A DNA stretch of 64,000 bases, taken from positions 350,001-414,000 of the forward strand of contig NZ_JAAFYS010000001.1 of assembly GCF_012070395.1 (NCBI RefSeq). Reading direction: 5' to 3'. Positions 42,868 to 51,400 of this stretch are shown here, piece after piece. A program made the position numbers and the translations under genes. Numbering within the stretch: the first letter of the stretch is position 1; every line of letters starts with the position of its first letter. The stretch comes from Pseudoroseicyclus tamaricis. GTDB lineage: Bacteria; Pseudomonadota; Alphaproteobacteria; Rhodobacterales; Rhodobacteraceae. The notes beneath the pieces are model-generated. The model saw only the letters and a list, made by a program, of their open reading frames with translations. It was not told the DNA's origin and searched no databases.

Positions 42868-43655
42868 TACCCCGTCCGCCGCGGCACCATGGCCGTGATG
42901 GCGAAGAGCACCGCCGCGAGGCAGACGATGCTCGGCCCCGCCGGCGTGTCGAAGAGGTAGGCCAGCCAGAGCCCGCCGAGCGCCGACGCCGCCCCCAGCA
43001 GTGCCGCCAGCAGCGCCATCGCCTCCGGCGTGCGCGCCAGCGGCCGGGCGGCGGCGGCGGGGATGACGAGCATGGCGCCGATGAGCAGCGCGCCCACCAC
43101 CTTCAGCGCCACGGCGACGACGACGGCGAGGGCGACGACCAGCACCAGCTCCTCCCGGCGCGGGTCGATCCCGGCGGCGCGGGCGAGGTCCGGCCCGAGC
43201 GTCGCCGTCAGCAGCGCCCGCCAGCGCCACGCAAGCAGCGCCATCACCGCCGCCGCCCCGCCCCAGATCACCGCCAGGTCGCCCCGCGTCACGGCGAGGA
43301 TGTCGCCGAAGAGATAGGAGGAGAGGTCTCCCCGCAGCCCCGGTGTCAGCGCCACCGCGACGAGGCCGAAGGCCAGAGCGCCGTGGCTGAGGACGCCGAT
43401 GGAGGCATCGCTGGAATGGCCGCGCCGCCCCAGCCAAGCGACCGCCAGCCCCATGGCCAGCGCCACCGCCAGCGCGCCCCAGAGGATGGAGACGGAGAGC
43501 ACCATCCCCAGCGCCACCCCGAGGATAGAGGCATGGGCGGTGGCATGGCCGAAATAGGCCATCCGCCGCCAGACGACGAAGCAGCCGAGCGGCGCCGAGA
43601 CCAGCGCGATGCCGAGCCCGGCGAGCGCGGCGCGCGTCAGAAAGCTGTCGAACAT
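42867..43655 (-). CDS. znuB: Zinc ABC transporter permease ZnuB
   Basis: The 262-residue ABC-3 family permease has about eight membrane helices, with GIALVSAPLGCFVVWRRMAYFG, HATAHASILGVALG and GALLIGAMLVIPAAAARPLAR as family landmarks. It forms the zinc channel energised by ZnuC. Its ATG overlaps the znuC stop by one base. A paired-palindrome repeat abuts its 3' end. Confidence 0.95.
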   Translation of the reverse strand: MFDSFLTRAALAGLGIALVSAPLGCFVVWRRMAYFGHATAHASILGVALGMVLSVSILWGALAVALAMGLAVAWLGRRGHSSDASIGVLSHGALAFGLVAVALTPGLRGDLSSYLFGDILAVTRGDLAVIWGGAAAVMALLAWRWRALLTATLGPDLARAAGIDPRREELVLVVALAVVVAVALKVVGALLIGAMLVIPAAAARPLARTPEAMALLAALLGAASALGGLWLAYLFDTPAGPSIVCLAAVLFAITAMVPRRTG

Positions 43656-44488
43656 CAGCTGGCGCCCGTCCCCGTCCCCGGCCCTGCACCCGCCCCGTGC
43701 GGCCCGGCCGCATCGAGGGCGAGGCCACGCGCATCCGCAGCACCATCCTCGGGTCCATGGGCATGCGCATGGGCGGCGTGGTCGTGCCCGTGGTCATGCT
43801 CGTGCCGGTAGAGGGCCAGCGCCCCTTGCGTGCCCGTGCCGAAGAGCGCCCGGTACTCCGGCGCGCTGGCGACCTGCGCCGGGGCGCCCTCGCAGCAGAC
43901 ATGGCCGTTGAGGCAGATCACCCGGTCGGTCGCCGCCATCACCACGTGCAGGTCGTGGCTGACGAGGAGGATCGCGCAGCCGTGCCGCTGCCGCAACTCC
44001 TCGATCTGCCGGTAGAAGGCGGCGGAGCCCTGCTGGTCCAGCCCCTGCGTCGGCTCGTCGAGGATGAGCAGCTGCGGCCGCGCCGTCAGCGCCCGCGCCA
44101 GCATCACCCGCTGCGCCTGCCCGCCGGAAAGCTCCGTCATCTGCCGCCCGGCGAGATGCCCCACGCCCGCCTCCTCCAGCGCCCCTGCCGCCTCCGCCCG
44201 GCTCACGGGTCGGGGCAGGGAGAGGAAGCGGCGGACGGAAAGGGGCAGGCCCGGGTCCACATGCAGCTTCTGCGGCACGTAACCGACGGTCAGCCCCGGC
44301 GCGCGCAGCACGCGGCCCTCGGATGGCGTCAGCGCGCCGATCACCAGCCGCATGAGCGTCGTCTTGCCGGAGCCGTTGGGGCCGACAACGGTGACGATCT
44401 CTCCGGGTTCGATGGCGAGGCTCACGCCCTCCAGCACCCGGCGCCCGCCGAGCGAGACGCCGACGCGCTCCAGCGCGACGAGGCTCAC
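43655..44488 (-). CDS. znuC: Zinc ABC transporter ATPase ZnuC with extended His-rich tail
   Basis: The 277-residue ATPase has Walker A GPNGSGKTT at 37-45, VGYVPQKLHVDPGLPL, signature LSGGQAQRVMLARAL at 120-134, Walker B LLILDEPTQGLD and the H-loop VSHDLHVV. After the core is a tail with eight histidines in sixteen residues (H229-H244), longer than the short His-rich end of E. coli ZnuC (251 aa), then an Ala/Gly-rich end. The tail may sense or buffer zinc. The GTG start at 44488 overlaps the zur stop by four bases. Confidence 0.95.
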   Translation of the reverse strand: MSLVALERVGVSLGGRRVLEGVSLAIEPGEIVTVVGPNGSGKTTLMRLVIGALTPSEGRVLRAPGLTVGYVPQKLHVDPGLPLSVRRFLSLPRPVSRAEAAGALEEAGVGHLAGRQMTELSGGQAQRVMLARALTARPQLLILDEPTQGLDQQGSAAFYRQIEELRQRHGCAILLVSHDLHVVMAATDRVICLNGHVCCEGAPAQVASAPEYRALFGTGTQGALALYRHEHDHGHDHAAHAHAHGPEDGAADARGLALDAAGPHGAGAGPGTGTGAS

Positions 44489-44967
44489 GCGGGCGCGCCC
44501 TGCTGGCACTCGGGGCAGAGCCCCTCCGCCTCCACCACGACCCGCTCGATGCGAAAGCCCGCCTCTCCGGCGACCTGACCGAGCCGGCCCCGCGCCACCT
44601 CCGCCACCGCCTCGGCGACGGCGTCACACTCGCGGCAGATAAGGAAGGCCGGGGTGTGGCTCTCGTCGGGGTGGGCGCAGGCGATGAAGGCGTTGAGCCG
44701 CTCGATGCGGTGGGCAAAGCCGTTCTTCACGAGGAAATCGAGCGCCCGGTAGGCGACCGGCGGCTGGGCGCCCAGCCCCTCCGCCCGCAGCCGGTCGAGG
44801 ATCTCGTAGGCGCCCATCGCCTTGTGCTCGGCCAGCAGAAGCTCCAGCACCCGGCGGCGCTGCGGGGTGAGCTGCAGCCCGGCCTCGCGGCAATGGGCAT
44901 CCGCCGCCGCGACGCCCTGGGCGATGCAGTCGCGGTGGTCGTGTCTCTCGAAGCCGATGGTCGACAT
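44485..44967 (-). CDS. zur: Zinc uptake regulator Zur (Fur family)
   Basis: The 160-residue Fur-family repressor has a winged-helix region LTPQRRRVLELLLAEHKAMGAYEILDRL, the HRIERLNAFIACAHPDESHT metal-binding hinge, and two CxxC structural-zinc pairs (CRECD and CPECQ). The operon order zur-znuC-znuB and a palindromic AT-rich site upstream identify it as Zur rather than Fur. With zinc bound it should shut off its own operon and the divergent znuA. Confidence 0.95.
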   Translation of the reverse strand: MSTIGFERHDHRDCIAQGVAAADAHCREAGLQLTPQRRRVLELLLAEHKAMGAYEILDRLRAEGLGAQPPVAYRALDFLVKNGFAHRIERLNAFIACAHPDESHTPAFLICRECDAVAEAVAEVARGRLGQVAGEAGFRIERVVVEAEGLCPECQQGAPA

Positions 44968-44997
44968 GGAACCCCTCCGGTCACTGCCCTATTGCTA

Positions 44998-45012
44998 TGT
45001 TATATTGTCCCG
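44998..45012. promoter_or_regulatory. Possible second, degenerate Zur half-site
   Basis: TGTTATA at 44998-45004 matches one half of the perfect dyad at 45028, but the other half is not conserved. It is 30 bp from the first site, on the zur side of the divergent promoter region. Confidence 0.4.
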
Positions 45013-45027
45013 GCTATCAAGGGATAG

Positions 45028-45042
45028 TGTTATAGTATAACA
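45028..45042. promoter_or_regulatory. Zur operator in the zur/znuA divergent promoter
   Basis: A perfect 7-1-7 dyad TGTTATA-G-TATAACA lies in an AT-rich 83-bp region that is the only space between zur and znuA. It resembles alphaproteobacterial Zur boxes and ends 8 bp before the znuA start codon, so binding would block znuA translation initiation or transcription. Confidence 0.8.
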
Positions 45043-45050
45043 GGATTCCC

Positions 45051-45926
45051 ATGCGCTCGCTCCTCCCGCTTCTCCTCGCCGCCGGCCCCGCCTTCGCGGA
45101 GGTGCCCGCCGTCGCGACGGACATCGCGCCCGTCCACAGCCTCGCGGCGCAGGTGATGGGCGATCTCGGCAGCCCCGTGCAGATCCTCCCCGCCGGCGCC
45201 AGCCCGCATGACCACGCTTTGCGCCCCTCCGAGGCGGCGGCGCTGGAGCGGGCAGATGTCGTCTTCTGGGTCGGGCCGGAGCTGACGCCCGGCCTCGCCC
45301 GGGCGCTGCCGGCCCTCGCCGCCGGGGCCACCTCGGTGGAGCTGCTGGACGCGCAGGGCCTGAGCCTGCGCGACTTCTCCGGCGGCTCGGGGGACGGCCA
45401 CCAGCACGAGGGGACGGACCCGCACGCCTGGCTCGCCCCCACCAACGCCGCGCTCTGGCTCACCGCCATCGCCGACACGCTGGCGCAGCTCGACCCGGTG
45501 AACGAGGAGACCTACCGCGCCAACGCCGCACAGGGCGCCGCCCGCATTGCCGAGGCGACGGAGGCGGCACGCGCCCGGCTGACGCCGGTGCAGCGCCTGA
45601 AGTTCCTCACCTTCCACGATGCCTACGGCTATTTCTCCGAGGCCTTCGACCTCTCCGATGCCGGTGCCATCTCCTTCGGCGACGGCGCCGCGCCCGGCCC
45701 CGCCCACCTGGCGGAGCTGCAGGACGAGGTGCGCGCGGGTGACATCACCTGCGTCTTCACCGAAGTGCAGTTCGCCCCCGCCCTCGCCGAGATCCTGCTG
45801 GAGGGGACGGAGGCGCGCAGCGCCACGCTCGACCCCCTCGGCACCGACCTGGAGCAGGGCCCGGGCCTCTACCCGGCCCTGATCGAGGAGATGGCGGAGA
45901 CGGTCGCCGGCTGTCTCGCCGGGTAG
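45051..45926 (+). CDS. znuA: Zinc ABC transporter substrate-binding protein ZnuA
   Basis: The 291-residue periplasmic protein has a signal peptide (MRSLLPLLLAAGPAFA), the metal-binding histidines in APVHSLAAQV, GASPHDHALRPS and FLTFHDAYGY, and a short His-containing loop GDGHQHEGTDPHAW. It captures zinc for ZnuBC. The loop is short compared with enterobacterial ZnuA, while ZnuC here has the longer His tail. It is controlled by the Zur dyad immediately upstream. Confidence 0.94.
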   Translation: MRSLLPLLLAAGPAFAEVPAVATDIAPVHSLAAQVMGDLGSPVQILPAGASPHDHALRPSEAAALERADVVFWVGPELTPGLARALPALAAGATSVELLDAQGLSLRDFSGGSGDGHQHEGTDPHAWLAPTNAALWLTAIADTLAQLDPVNEETYRANAAQGAARIAEATEAARARLTPVQRLKFLTFHDAYGYFSEAFDLSDAGAISFGDGAAPGPAHLAELQDEVRAGDITCVFTEVQFAPALAEILLEGTEARSATLDPLGTDLEQGPGLYPALIEEMAETVAGCLAG

Positions 45927-46043
45927 ACCCTGCGCAGCCCGGCGTCGGCCCGCCCTGTCAACCCTACCTCGCCCCGGCGGCGCCTCTTGCCCCCGCCGGC
46001 CGGCGCTGCCCATATGGGCGGGCGCAGCGGGGGAGTGGCCGAC

Positions 46044-46871
46044 ATGACGTCTTATCTGGAGATCTTCGATATCGAACGGGGCGAGGCGGAGACGCTGCTG
46101 ACCGTGCCGGAGCTGATCGAGGCGCCCAACTGGGCCCCCGACGGCAGCTACCTGCTCGTCAACGGCAATGGCGGCCTCTTCCGCGTGCCGCTGGAGGTGC
46201 CCGCGCTGGAGCCGGTGGAGACGGGCATGGCCACCAAGCTCAACAACGACCACGGCATCTCGCCCGACGGCGCCACCTACGTCGTCTCCTCCCACGCGCC
46301 CGGCAAGAGCTGCATCTTCACGCTGCCCGCCACGGGCGGGGAGCCGACGCGGATCACCGAGGCAATGCCCTCCTGGTGGCACGGCTGGTCGCCCGACGGC
46401 GCCAGTCACACCTACACGGCGGTGCGCGACGAGCTGTTCTGGATCTGCACCTGCCCCGCCGCCGGCGGCAAGGAGGTGCGGGTGACGGGCGGCACCGGCG
46501 ATCATTACGACGGGCCGGATTACACGGCCGACGGCGCCTACATCTGGTTCAACTCCACCCGTGGCGGCACGATGGATCTCTGGCGCGTCCGCCCTGATGG
46601 CACCGATCTGGAGCAGATGACCCGCGACGCCCGCGTCAACTGGTTCCCCCATCCCCGCCCGACGGGGCCGGAGGTGCTCTACCTCTCCTACGAGGAGGGG
46701 GTCGACGGCCACCCGCGCGACCACGAGGTGGAGCTACGGATGCTCGACACGGCAACGGGCGAGACGCGCGTTCTGGTGCAGCTCTTCGGCGGCCAGGGCT
46801 CCATCAACGTGCCCTGCTGGCACCCCGATGGCTCCCGCTTCGCCTTCATGCGCTACAGCCGCCCGGAGTAG
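46044..46871 (+). CDS. TolB-like beta-propeller protein
   Basis: The 275-residue protein has six PD40/WD40-like blades of the TolB type (NWAPDGSYLLVNGNGG, GISPDGATYVVSSH, GWSPDGASHTYTAV, DYTADGAYIWFNST, WHPDGSRFAFMRYS). No signal peptide is visible, so it is probably cytoplasmic, unlike TolB itself. The start at 46044 has GGGAG nine bases upstream. The function is unknown; similar proteins are annotated as carbohydrate or oligomer-sensing propellers. Confidence 0.87.
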   Translation: MTSYLEIFDIERGEAETLLTVPELIEAPNWAPDGSYLLVNGNGGLFRVPLEVPALEPVETGMATKLNNDHGISPDGATYVVSSHAPGKSCIFTLPATGGEPTRITEAMPSWWHGWSPDGASHTYTAVRDELFWICTCPAAGGKEVRVTGGTGDHYDGPDYTADGAYIWFNSTRGGTMDLWRVRPDGTDLEQMTRDARVNWFPHPRPTGPEVLYLSYEEGVDGHPRDHEVELRMLDTATGETRVLVQLFGGQGSINVPCWHPDGSRFAFMRYSRPE

Positions 46872-46893
46872 CTCCCGGGGAGGGCCCGGGAGC
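46871..46893 (+). terminator. Hairpin after the TolB-like gene
   Basis: A perfect 9-bp stem GCTCCCGGG/CCCGGGAGC with loop GAGGG begins at the last base of the stop codon. There is no T-tract directly after it, but a known-type repeat with AAAAATA follows. Confidence 0.5.
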
Positions 46894-46917
46894 CGCGCTC
46901 GCCCTCCCGGATCCCTC

Positions 46918-46963
46918 TTCATCTGGCCAAAAATACCCTCGGGGGTGTGGGGGCTGGCCCCCA
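46918..46963 (-). repeat. Rhodobacteraceae-type 3'-end repeat, copy 2
   Basis: In reverse complement this reads GGGGGCCAGCCCCC, then CCCCCGAGGGTATTTTTGG and CCAGATGAA, matching the copy at 25145-25192. It sits between the convergent TolB-like and galE genes, and the GGGGGCCAGCCCCC part is self-complementary. Confidence 0.65.
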
Positions 46964-46988
46964 CGCACGCCTGCCTCCCCGCGCTCCG

Positions 46989-48002
46989 TCAGCCCCTGTA
47001 GCCGCGCGGGTTGGCGCTCTGCCACGCCCAGATGCTCCGCGCCATCTCCTCAATGCCGTACTCGGCCTCCCAGCCCAGCCGCTCCCTCGCGCGGGTCGGG
47101 TCGGCAACCGAGGTGGCGATGTCGCCCGGCCGGCGGGGCGCGATGACGAAGGGCAGCTCGCGGCCCACGGCCTTGGAAAAGGCGGCATGCATTTCCTTGA
47201 CGGAATAGCCCCGCCCGGTGCCGACGTTGATCGGCTCCGGCCCTTCCAGCGCCTCGGCCCGGCCGAGGGCGGCGACGTGGGCGCGGGCGAGGTCCACCAC
47301 ATGGATGTAGTCGCGCACGCCGGTGCCGTCGGGCGTGTCGTAATCGTCGCCGAAGATGGAGAGGTGCTCGCGCTCGCCCGTCGCCACCTGCGCGAGGAAG
47401 GGCATGAGGTTGTTGGGGATGCCCGCAGGGTCCTCCCCGATGCGGCCGGAGGCATGGGCGCCGACCGGGTTGAAGTAGCGCAGCAGCACCGCCGCCCGCC
47501 CCGGCCCGGCAGAGGCCCAGTCGGAAAGCACCCGCTCGGCCATTGCCTTCGTCTGCCCGTAGACGTTGATCGGGCGGATCGGGTGCGCCTCGTCGAAGGG
47601 CAGGTACTCCGGGTCACCGTAGACGGTGGCGGAGGAGGAGAAGATCACCCGCCCGCAGCCCGAGGCCTCCATCGCGCGGATGAGGGAGAGGGTGCCGGAG
47701 ACGTTGACCTCGTAGTAATCCACCGGCCGCTCGGCACTCTCGCCCACAGCCTTGAGCCCGGCGAAGTGGATCACCGCCTCGGGGCGGAACTCCTGCGCCA
47801 CCTCCGTCAGCCGGCCGGTATCCCGGATGTCGGCCTCGTGGACATCCATCGGGCCGTTGGTGAGCTTGCGGACGCGGGCGAGCGCCTCCGCCGAGCCGTT
47901 ATCGAAATTGTCGACGACGCAGCAATGGTGGCCCTGGCCGAGCAGCTCCACCAGAGTGTGGCTTCCAATGAATCCGGCGCCGCCGGTGACGAGAACACGC
48001 AT
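46989..48002 (-). CDS. galE: UDP-glucose 4-epimerase
   Basis: The 337-residue enzyme interconverts UDP-glucose and UDP-galactose for surface polysaccharides and galactose metabolism. It has the cofactor motif TGGAGFIGSHT at 6-16, VDNFDNG, FAGLKAVGES, the catalytic Ser and Tyr/Lys in SSSATVYGDPE and YGQTKAMAE, and NVGTGRGYSVKEM near the C-terminus. It appears to be a single gene. Confidence 0.96.
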   Translation of the reverse strand: MRVLVTGGAGFIGSHTLVELLGQGHHCCVVDNFDNGSAEALARVRKLTNGPMDVHEADIRDTGRLTEVAQEFRPEAVIHFAGLKAVGESAERPVDYYEVNVSGTLSLIRAMEASGCGRVIFSSSATVYGDPEYLPFDEAHPIRPINVYGQTKAMAERVLSDWASAGPGRAAVLLRYFNPVGAHASGRIGEDPAGIPNNLMPFLAQVATGEREHLSIFGDDYDTPDGTGVRDYIHVVDLARAHVAALGRAEALEGPEPINVGTGRGYSVKEMHAAFSKAVGRELPFVIAPRRPGDIATSVADPTRARERLGWEAEYGIEEMARSIWAWQSANPRGYRG

Positions 48003-48182
48003 TCAAATCTCCAAAAATCAAATCGGTCGGCCGCAGATACCGCTCCGGCGCCGGGCAGAAAAGGCACCGGCGGGTAGAACAGCCCCTGACCCGTCATGTT
48101 GCAAATCCGGCCCGGCCGGAGGCGCTGCCCCCTCCGCCGCAATGACGGCCCCGGGCGCGCCCCCGCGCCGCAGCATCCGGTC

Positions 48183-48211
48183 AAAAGACGGGGGGCCCGA
48201 GGGGCCCCCCG
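48183..48211 (-). terminator. Terminator of the pyrimidine/ABC operon
   Basis: On the minus strand a 10-bp stem (CGGGGGGCCC with GGGCCCCCCG) and short loop are followed by TCTTTT. It lies 22 bp after the stop codon of the binding-protein gene at 48234. Confidence 0.85.
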
Positions 48212-48233
48212 CTGGTCTCTCGCTGTCGCCGGC

Positions 48234-49241
48234 TTACTCGGCCAGCGCCTCGTCGGTGATCTCCAGCGTGTAGGCGCCCTCCGGCTCCTCCGTGATCGCC
48301 GGGTTCTCTTCCGACACGGCGGAGAGGAGCGTCGCCACCGTCTGCTCGTAATCGGCCGGGTCGAGCGCGCCGTTGGAGCCGGCGGTGAGCTTGGCGACCT
48401 CGCCCATCATGTAGACCTGGTGCTCCAGCGTCTGGGCGCCGGTCTGGTCATTGTCGACCACGATCTCGGCGGCGGCCTCGGGGTTCTCCTCGGCCCATTT
48501 CCAGCCTTCCATCGAGGCGCGCACGAAGCGGACCATCTTGTCGACGAACTCGGGATCCTCGAGGTCTTCCTCCATCACGTAGAGGCCGTCTTCGAGCATG
48601 CCGATGCCCATGTCGAGGTAGTTGAAGTTGACGAGGTCATCCTCGGTGAAGCCGTTATCCAGCACCTGCCCGTATTCGTTGTAGGTCATGGTGGAGATGC
48701 AATCGGCCTGCCCCTGCACCAGCGGGTCGACGTTGAACGCCTGGCGGAGGACTTCCACGCCGCCCTCGGAGCCGTCGGTGGGCAGCCCGAGCGAGGCCAT
48801 GTAGGCGTAGAACGGGTATTCGTTGCCGAAGAACCAGACGCCGAGCGTGCGGCCCGGGAAGTCTTCCTCGCTCTCGACGCCGGTGGACTTCAGGCAGGTG
48901 AGCTGCAGGCCGCCCGTCTTGAAGGGCTGGGCGATGTTCACCAGCGGCAGGCCGCGTTCGCGCGCGGCGAGCGCGGCGGCCATCCACGTCGTGATGACAT
49001 CGGCGCCGCCGCCGGCGATCACCTGCTCGGGGGCGATGTCGGGGCCGCCGGGAAGGATGGTGACGTCGAGGCCCTCCTCCTCGTAGAAGCCCTGATCGAG
49101 AGCGACGTAGTAGCCGGCGAACTGGGCCTGCGTGACCCATTTCAGCTGCAGCGTCACCTCGTCCATCTCCTGCGCCATGGCGGGCGCGGAGAGGGCGGCC
49201 AGCGCGAGCGCGGCGGCGGCGGTAAACTTGGTGGTCATCAT
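48234..49241 (-). CDS. NMT1/THI5-type ABC transporter substrate-binding protein
   Basis: The 335-residue periplasmic protein has a signal peptide (ending SAPAMA before QE) and the THI5/NMT1 fold: LKWVTQAQFAGYYVALDQGF, YEEEGLDVTILPGGPDI, ADVITTWMAAALAARERG and PFYAYMASLGLP. Such proteins bind pyrimidines, riboflavin or related heterocycles. With hydA and hyuC in the same minus-strand run, a pyrimidine or hydantoin ligand is likely by context. The ATG at 49241 has AAAGGA five bases upstream. It is the last gene before a strong terminator. Confidence 0.92.
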   Translation of the reverse strand: MMTTKFTAAAALALAALSAPAMAQEMDEVTLQLKWVTQAQFAGYYVALDQGFYEEEGLDVTILPGGPDIAPEQVIAGGGADVITTWMAAALAARERGLPLVNIAQPFKTGGLQLTCLKSTGVESEEDFPGRTLGVWFFGNEYPFYAYMASLGLPTDGSEGGVEVLRQAFNVDPLVQGQADCISTMTYNEYGQVLDNGFTEDDLVNFNYLDMGIGMLEDGLYVMEEDLEDPEFVDKMVRFVRASMEGWKWAEENPEAAAEIVVDNDQTGAQTLEHQVYMMGEVAKLTAGSNGALDPADYEQTVATLLSAVSEENPAITEEPEGAYTLEITDEALAE

Positions 49242-49296
49242 ATTCATCCTTTCCCTGTCTTTCTGCTCGCCGGCTCTCGCCCGTCTTTCGCGGGCC

Positions 49297-50142
49297 TCAC
49301 TTTCGATGGGAGGGGTGCCAGAAGCACAGCCTCCGCTCGATCCATGCGACGACCCCGTAGAGAACAGTGCCGGCGAGGGCCGCCACCATGATCTCCGCCC
49401 AGACGAGGTCGATCGACAAGCTCCCGACGCCGGTGGAGATGCGAAAGCCCATCCCGCGGGTCGGAGAGCCGAAATATTCGGCAACCACGGCCCCGATGAG
49501 GGCGAGCGTGGTGGAGATCTTCAGGCCGTTGAAGATGAACGGCATCGCCGCCGGCAGCCGCAGGCGCCACATCGTCTGCCCGTAGCTGGCGGCATAGGTG
49601 CGCATCAGGTCGCGCTGCATCGCCTCCGTCTCCCGCAGGCCCTGCACGCAGTTCACCAGCATCGGGAAGAAGACCATGACGACGACGACCGCCGCCTTCG
49701 ATTCCCAGTCGAAGCCGAACCAGCTGACGAGGATCGGCGCGATGCCGACGATGGGCAGCGCGGCGACGAAGTTGCCGATGGGCAGCAGCCCCCGGGTGAG
49801 GAAGCTGGAGCGGTCGATGAGCACGGCGGCGATGAAGGCCGCGATGCAGCCGATGGCATAGCCGGAAAGGGCGCCCTTGAGGACGGTCTGCTGGAAGTCT
49901 CCCCAGAGCAGCTCGCGGCTGTCGACAAAGCGCGCCCAGACGGCGGAGGGAGCGGGCAGGATCACCGGCATCACGTTGAAATGCCGCACCAGCCCTTCCC
50001 AGAGGAGGATCAGCGTCGCGCCGAAGACCAGCGGCACCAGCAGCGAGACGGCCCGCGTCTCGCCGAAGGCGGAGCGGACCATGGCGACGTTGAGCGCCCA
50101 GGCCAGCGGCCAGACGATGAGGATGATGGCGAGCCAGCTCAT
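49297..50142 (-). CDS. ABC transporter permease (second)
   Basis: The 281-residue permease has six to seven helices and the binding-protein-dependent loop EAMQRDLMRTYAASYGQTMWRLRLPAAMPFIFNGLK, as in TauC/SsuC-type transporters. Its ATG overlaps the stop of the first permease gene (ATGA). The two permeases would form a heterodimer fed by the downstream NMT1-type binding protein. Confidence 0.93.
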   Translation of the reverse strand: MSWLAIILIVWPLAWALNVAMVRSAFGETRAVSLLVPLVFGATLILLWEGLVRHFNVMPVILPAPSAVWARFVDSRELLWGDFQQTVLKGALSGYAIGCIAAFIAAVLIDRSSFLTRGLLPIGNFVAALPIVGIAPILVSWFGFDWESKAAVVVVMVFFPMLVNCVQGLRETEAMQRDLMRTYAASYGQTMWRLRLPAAMPFIFNGLKISTTLALIGAVVAEYFGSPTRGMGFRISTGVGSLSIDLVWAEIMVAALAGTVLYGVVAWIERRLCFWHPSHRK

Positions 50143-51071
50143 GCCGCCATTCCCCGGCGGCGCAGGACGGAGCGCTGCACCATGTCGAGCGCCGTCACCA
50201 GCAGCCCGGCGAGGATCGCCGCGGCGAGGAGCGCGGCCCAGATGGCGAGCGGTGTGCCGAACTGGTCGCCGATGAGGATCCGCGCGCCGAGGCCGGAGAT
50301 GGCGCCGGTCGGCAGCTCGCCCACGATGGTGCCGACGAGCGCGGCCGCGATGCCGACCTTCAGCGAGGCGAAGAGGTAGGGCATCGAGGCGGGCAGTCGC
50401 AGCTTCCAGAAGCTCTGGAAGCCACTCGCGCTGTAGGTCTTCAAGAGGTCGAGCTGCTGGTCCGACGGCGAGTTCAGCCCCTTCACCATGCCGACGAGGA
50501 TCGGGAAGTAGCAGAGATAGGCGGAGATGATGGCCTTCGGCAGGCCCCGCCCCTCCACCCCGATCTGGGAGGAGAGCACGACGATCATCGGCGCCAGCGC
50601 CACGATGGGGATGGTCTGGCTGATGATCGCCCATGGCATCAGCGAGCGCTCGACGACGCGCGCATAGGTGATGGCTACGGCCCCCGCGAGGCCGAGCGCC
50701 AGCCCGAGCGCGAAGCCCGAGAGGGTGGAGCGCAGGGTGATCCAGCCATGGTAGATGAGCGAGCGTTTCGAGAAGCCTCGCCCCTCCAGCACCATGGCGC
50801 CCGACGTCGCCCAGAGCTCCGACAGCACCTGCCCCGGCGTGGGCAGGCGGGGGCGCTCCAGCCGGAAGGTCTCGCCGATGCGGCCCGGGTTATTGAGCAG
50901 CAGCGTGGGGACGGAGAGCTCGCGGCGGACGTTCACGCCCTCGGGCTCCACCGTCTCGCCCATGCGCTCGGCGAGGTCGAGCGAGACGCGGATGTTCATG
51001 AAGGGCACGGCCGCGTACCAGAGCGCCCCGATCAGGGCGAGCACGACGAGGACGGGCAGCGCCGCCCTCAT
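50139..51071 (-). CDS. ABC transporter permease (first)
   Basis: The 310-residue permease has an N-terminal helix (VLVVLALIGALWYAAVPFM), a periplasmic stretch of about 80 residues, and the coupling loop LDLLKTYSASGFQSFWKLRLPASMPYLFASLKV. It belongs to the same family as the second permease. Its ATG overlaps the stop of the small EamA-like gene. Its first 25 residues resemble the N-terminal half of the 52-codon chimeric ORF at 51397-51555. Confidence 0.93.
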   Translation of the reverse strand: MRAALPVLVVLALIGALWYAAVPFMNIRVSLDLAERMGETVEPEGVNVRRELSVPTLLLNNPGRIGETFRLERPRLPTPGQVLSELWATSGAMVLEGRGFSKRSLIYHGWITLRSTLSGFALGLALGLAGAVAITYARVVERSLMPWAIISQTIPIVALAPMIVVLSSQIGVEGRGLPKAIISAYLCYFPILVGMVKGLNSPSDQQLDLLKTYSASGFQSFWKLRLPASMPYLFASLKVGIAAALVGTIVGELPTGAISGLGARILIGDQFGTPLAIWAALLAAAILAGLLVTALDMVQRSVLRRRGMAA

Positions 51072-51400
51072 GGGCTGGTCCTCGGCAGCACGATCAGCGC
51101 CACGGCGGCGACGCCGAGCGCGATGCCGGCCATCTGCATCGGCGCCGGTCGCTCGCCAAACCAGACGAAGGCCACGGCATTGGCGAGCAGCAGCTGCAGC
51201 ACGGCGGAGATGGAGATGGCGACGGCCATGCCGCTCTCCCGCATCAGCCGCAGCATCATGAGGTTGCCGAGCGTGTAGAGCGCGAGCGCGCATGCGATCA
51301 GCAGCCAGCCCGGCTTGCCGAGCGAGGCGCGCAGCAGCGACGAGGCGGCGAGGAACACCACCATCGCCCCGCCGAGCCAGGCATAGAAGCCGGCGCTCAT
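51068..51400 (-). CDS. Small four-helix EamA/SMR-like membrane protein
   Basis: The 110-residue protein has four membrane helices: GFYAWLGGAMVVFLAASSLL, GWLLIACALALYTLGNLMML, AVAISISAVLQLLLANAVAF and MAGIALGVAAVALIVL. This resembles a half-size EamA/DMT or SMR-type transporter, which would act as a dimer. It is coupled by ATGA overlaps to both the upstream chimeric ORF and the downstream permease, so it belongs to the ABC operon although such importers do not normally need it. Confidence 0.82.
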   Translation of the reverse strand: MSAGFYAWLGGAMVVFLAASSLLRASLGKPGWLLIACALALYTLGNLMMLRLMRESGMAVAISISAVLQLLLANAVAFVWFGERPAPMQMAGIALGVAAVALIVLPRTSP

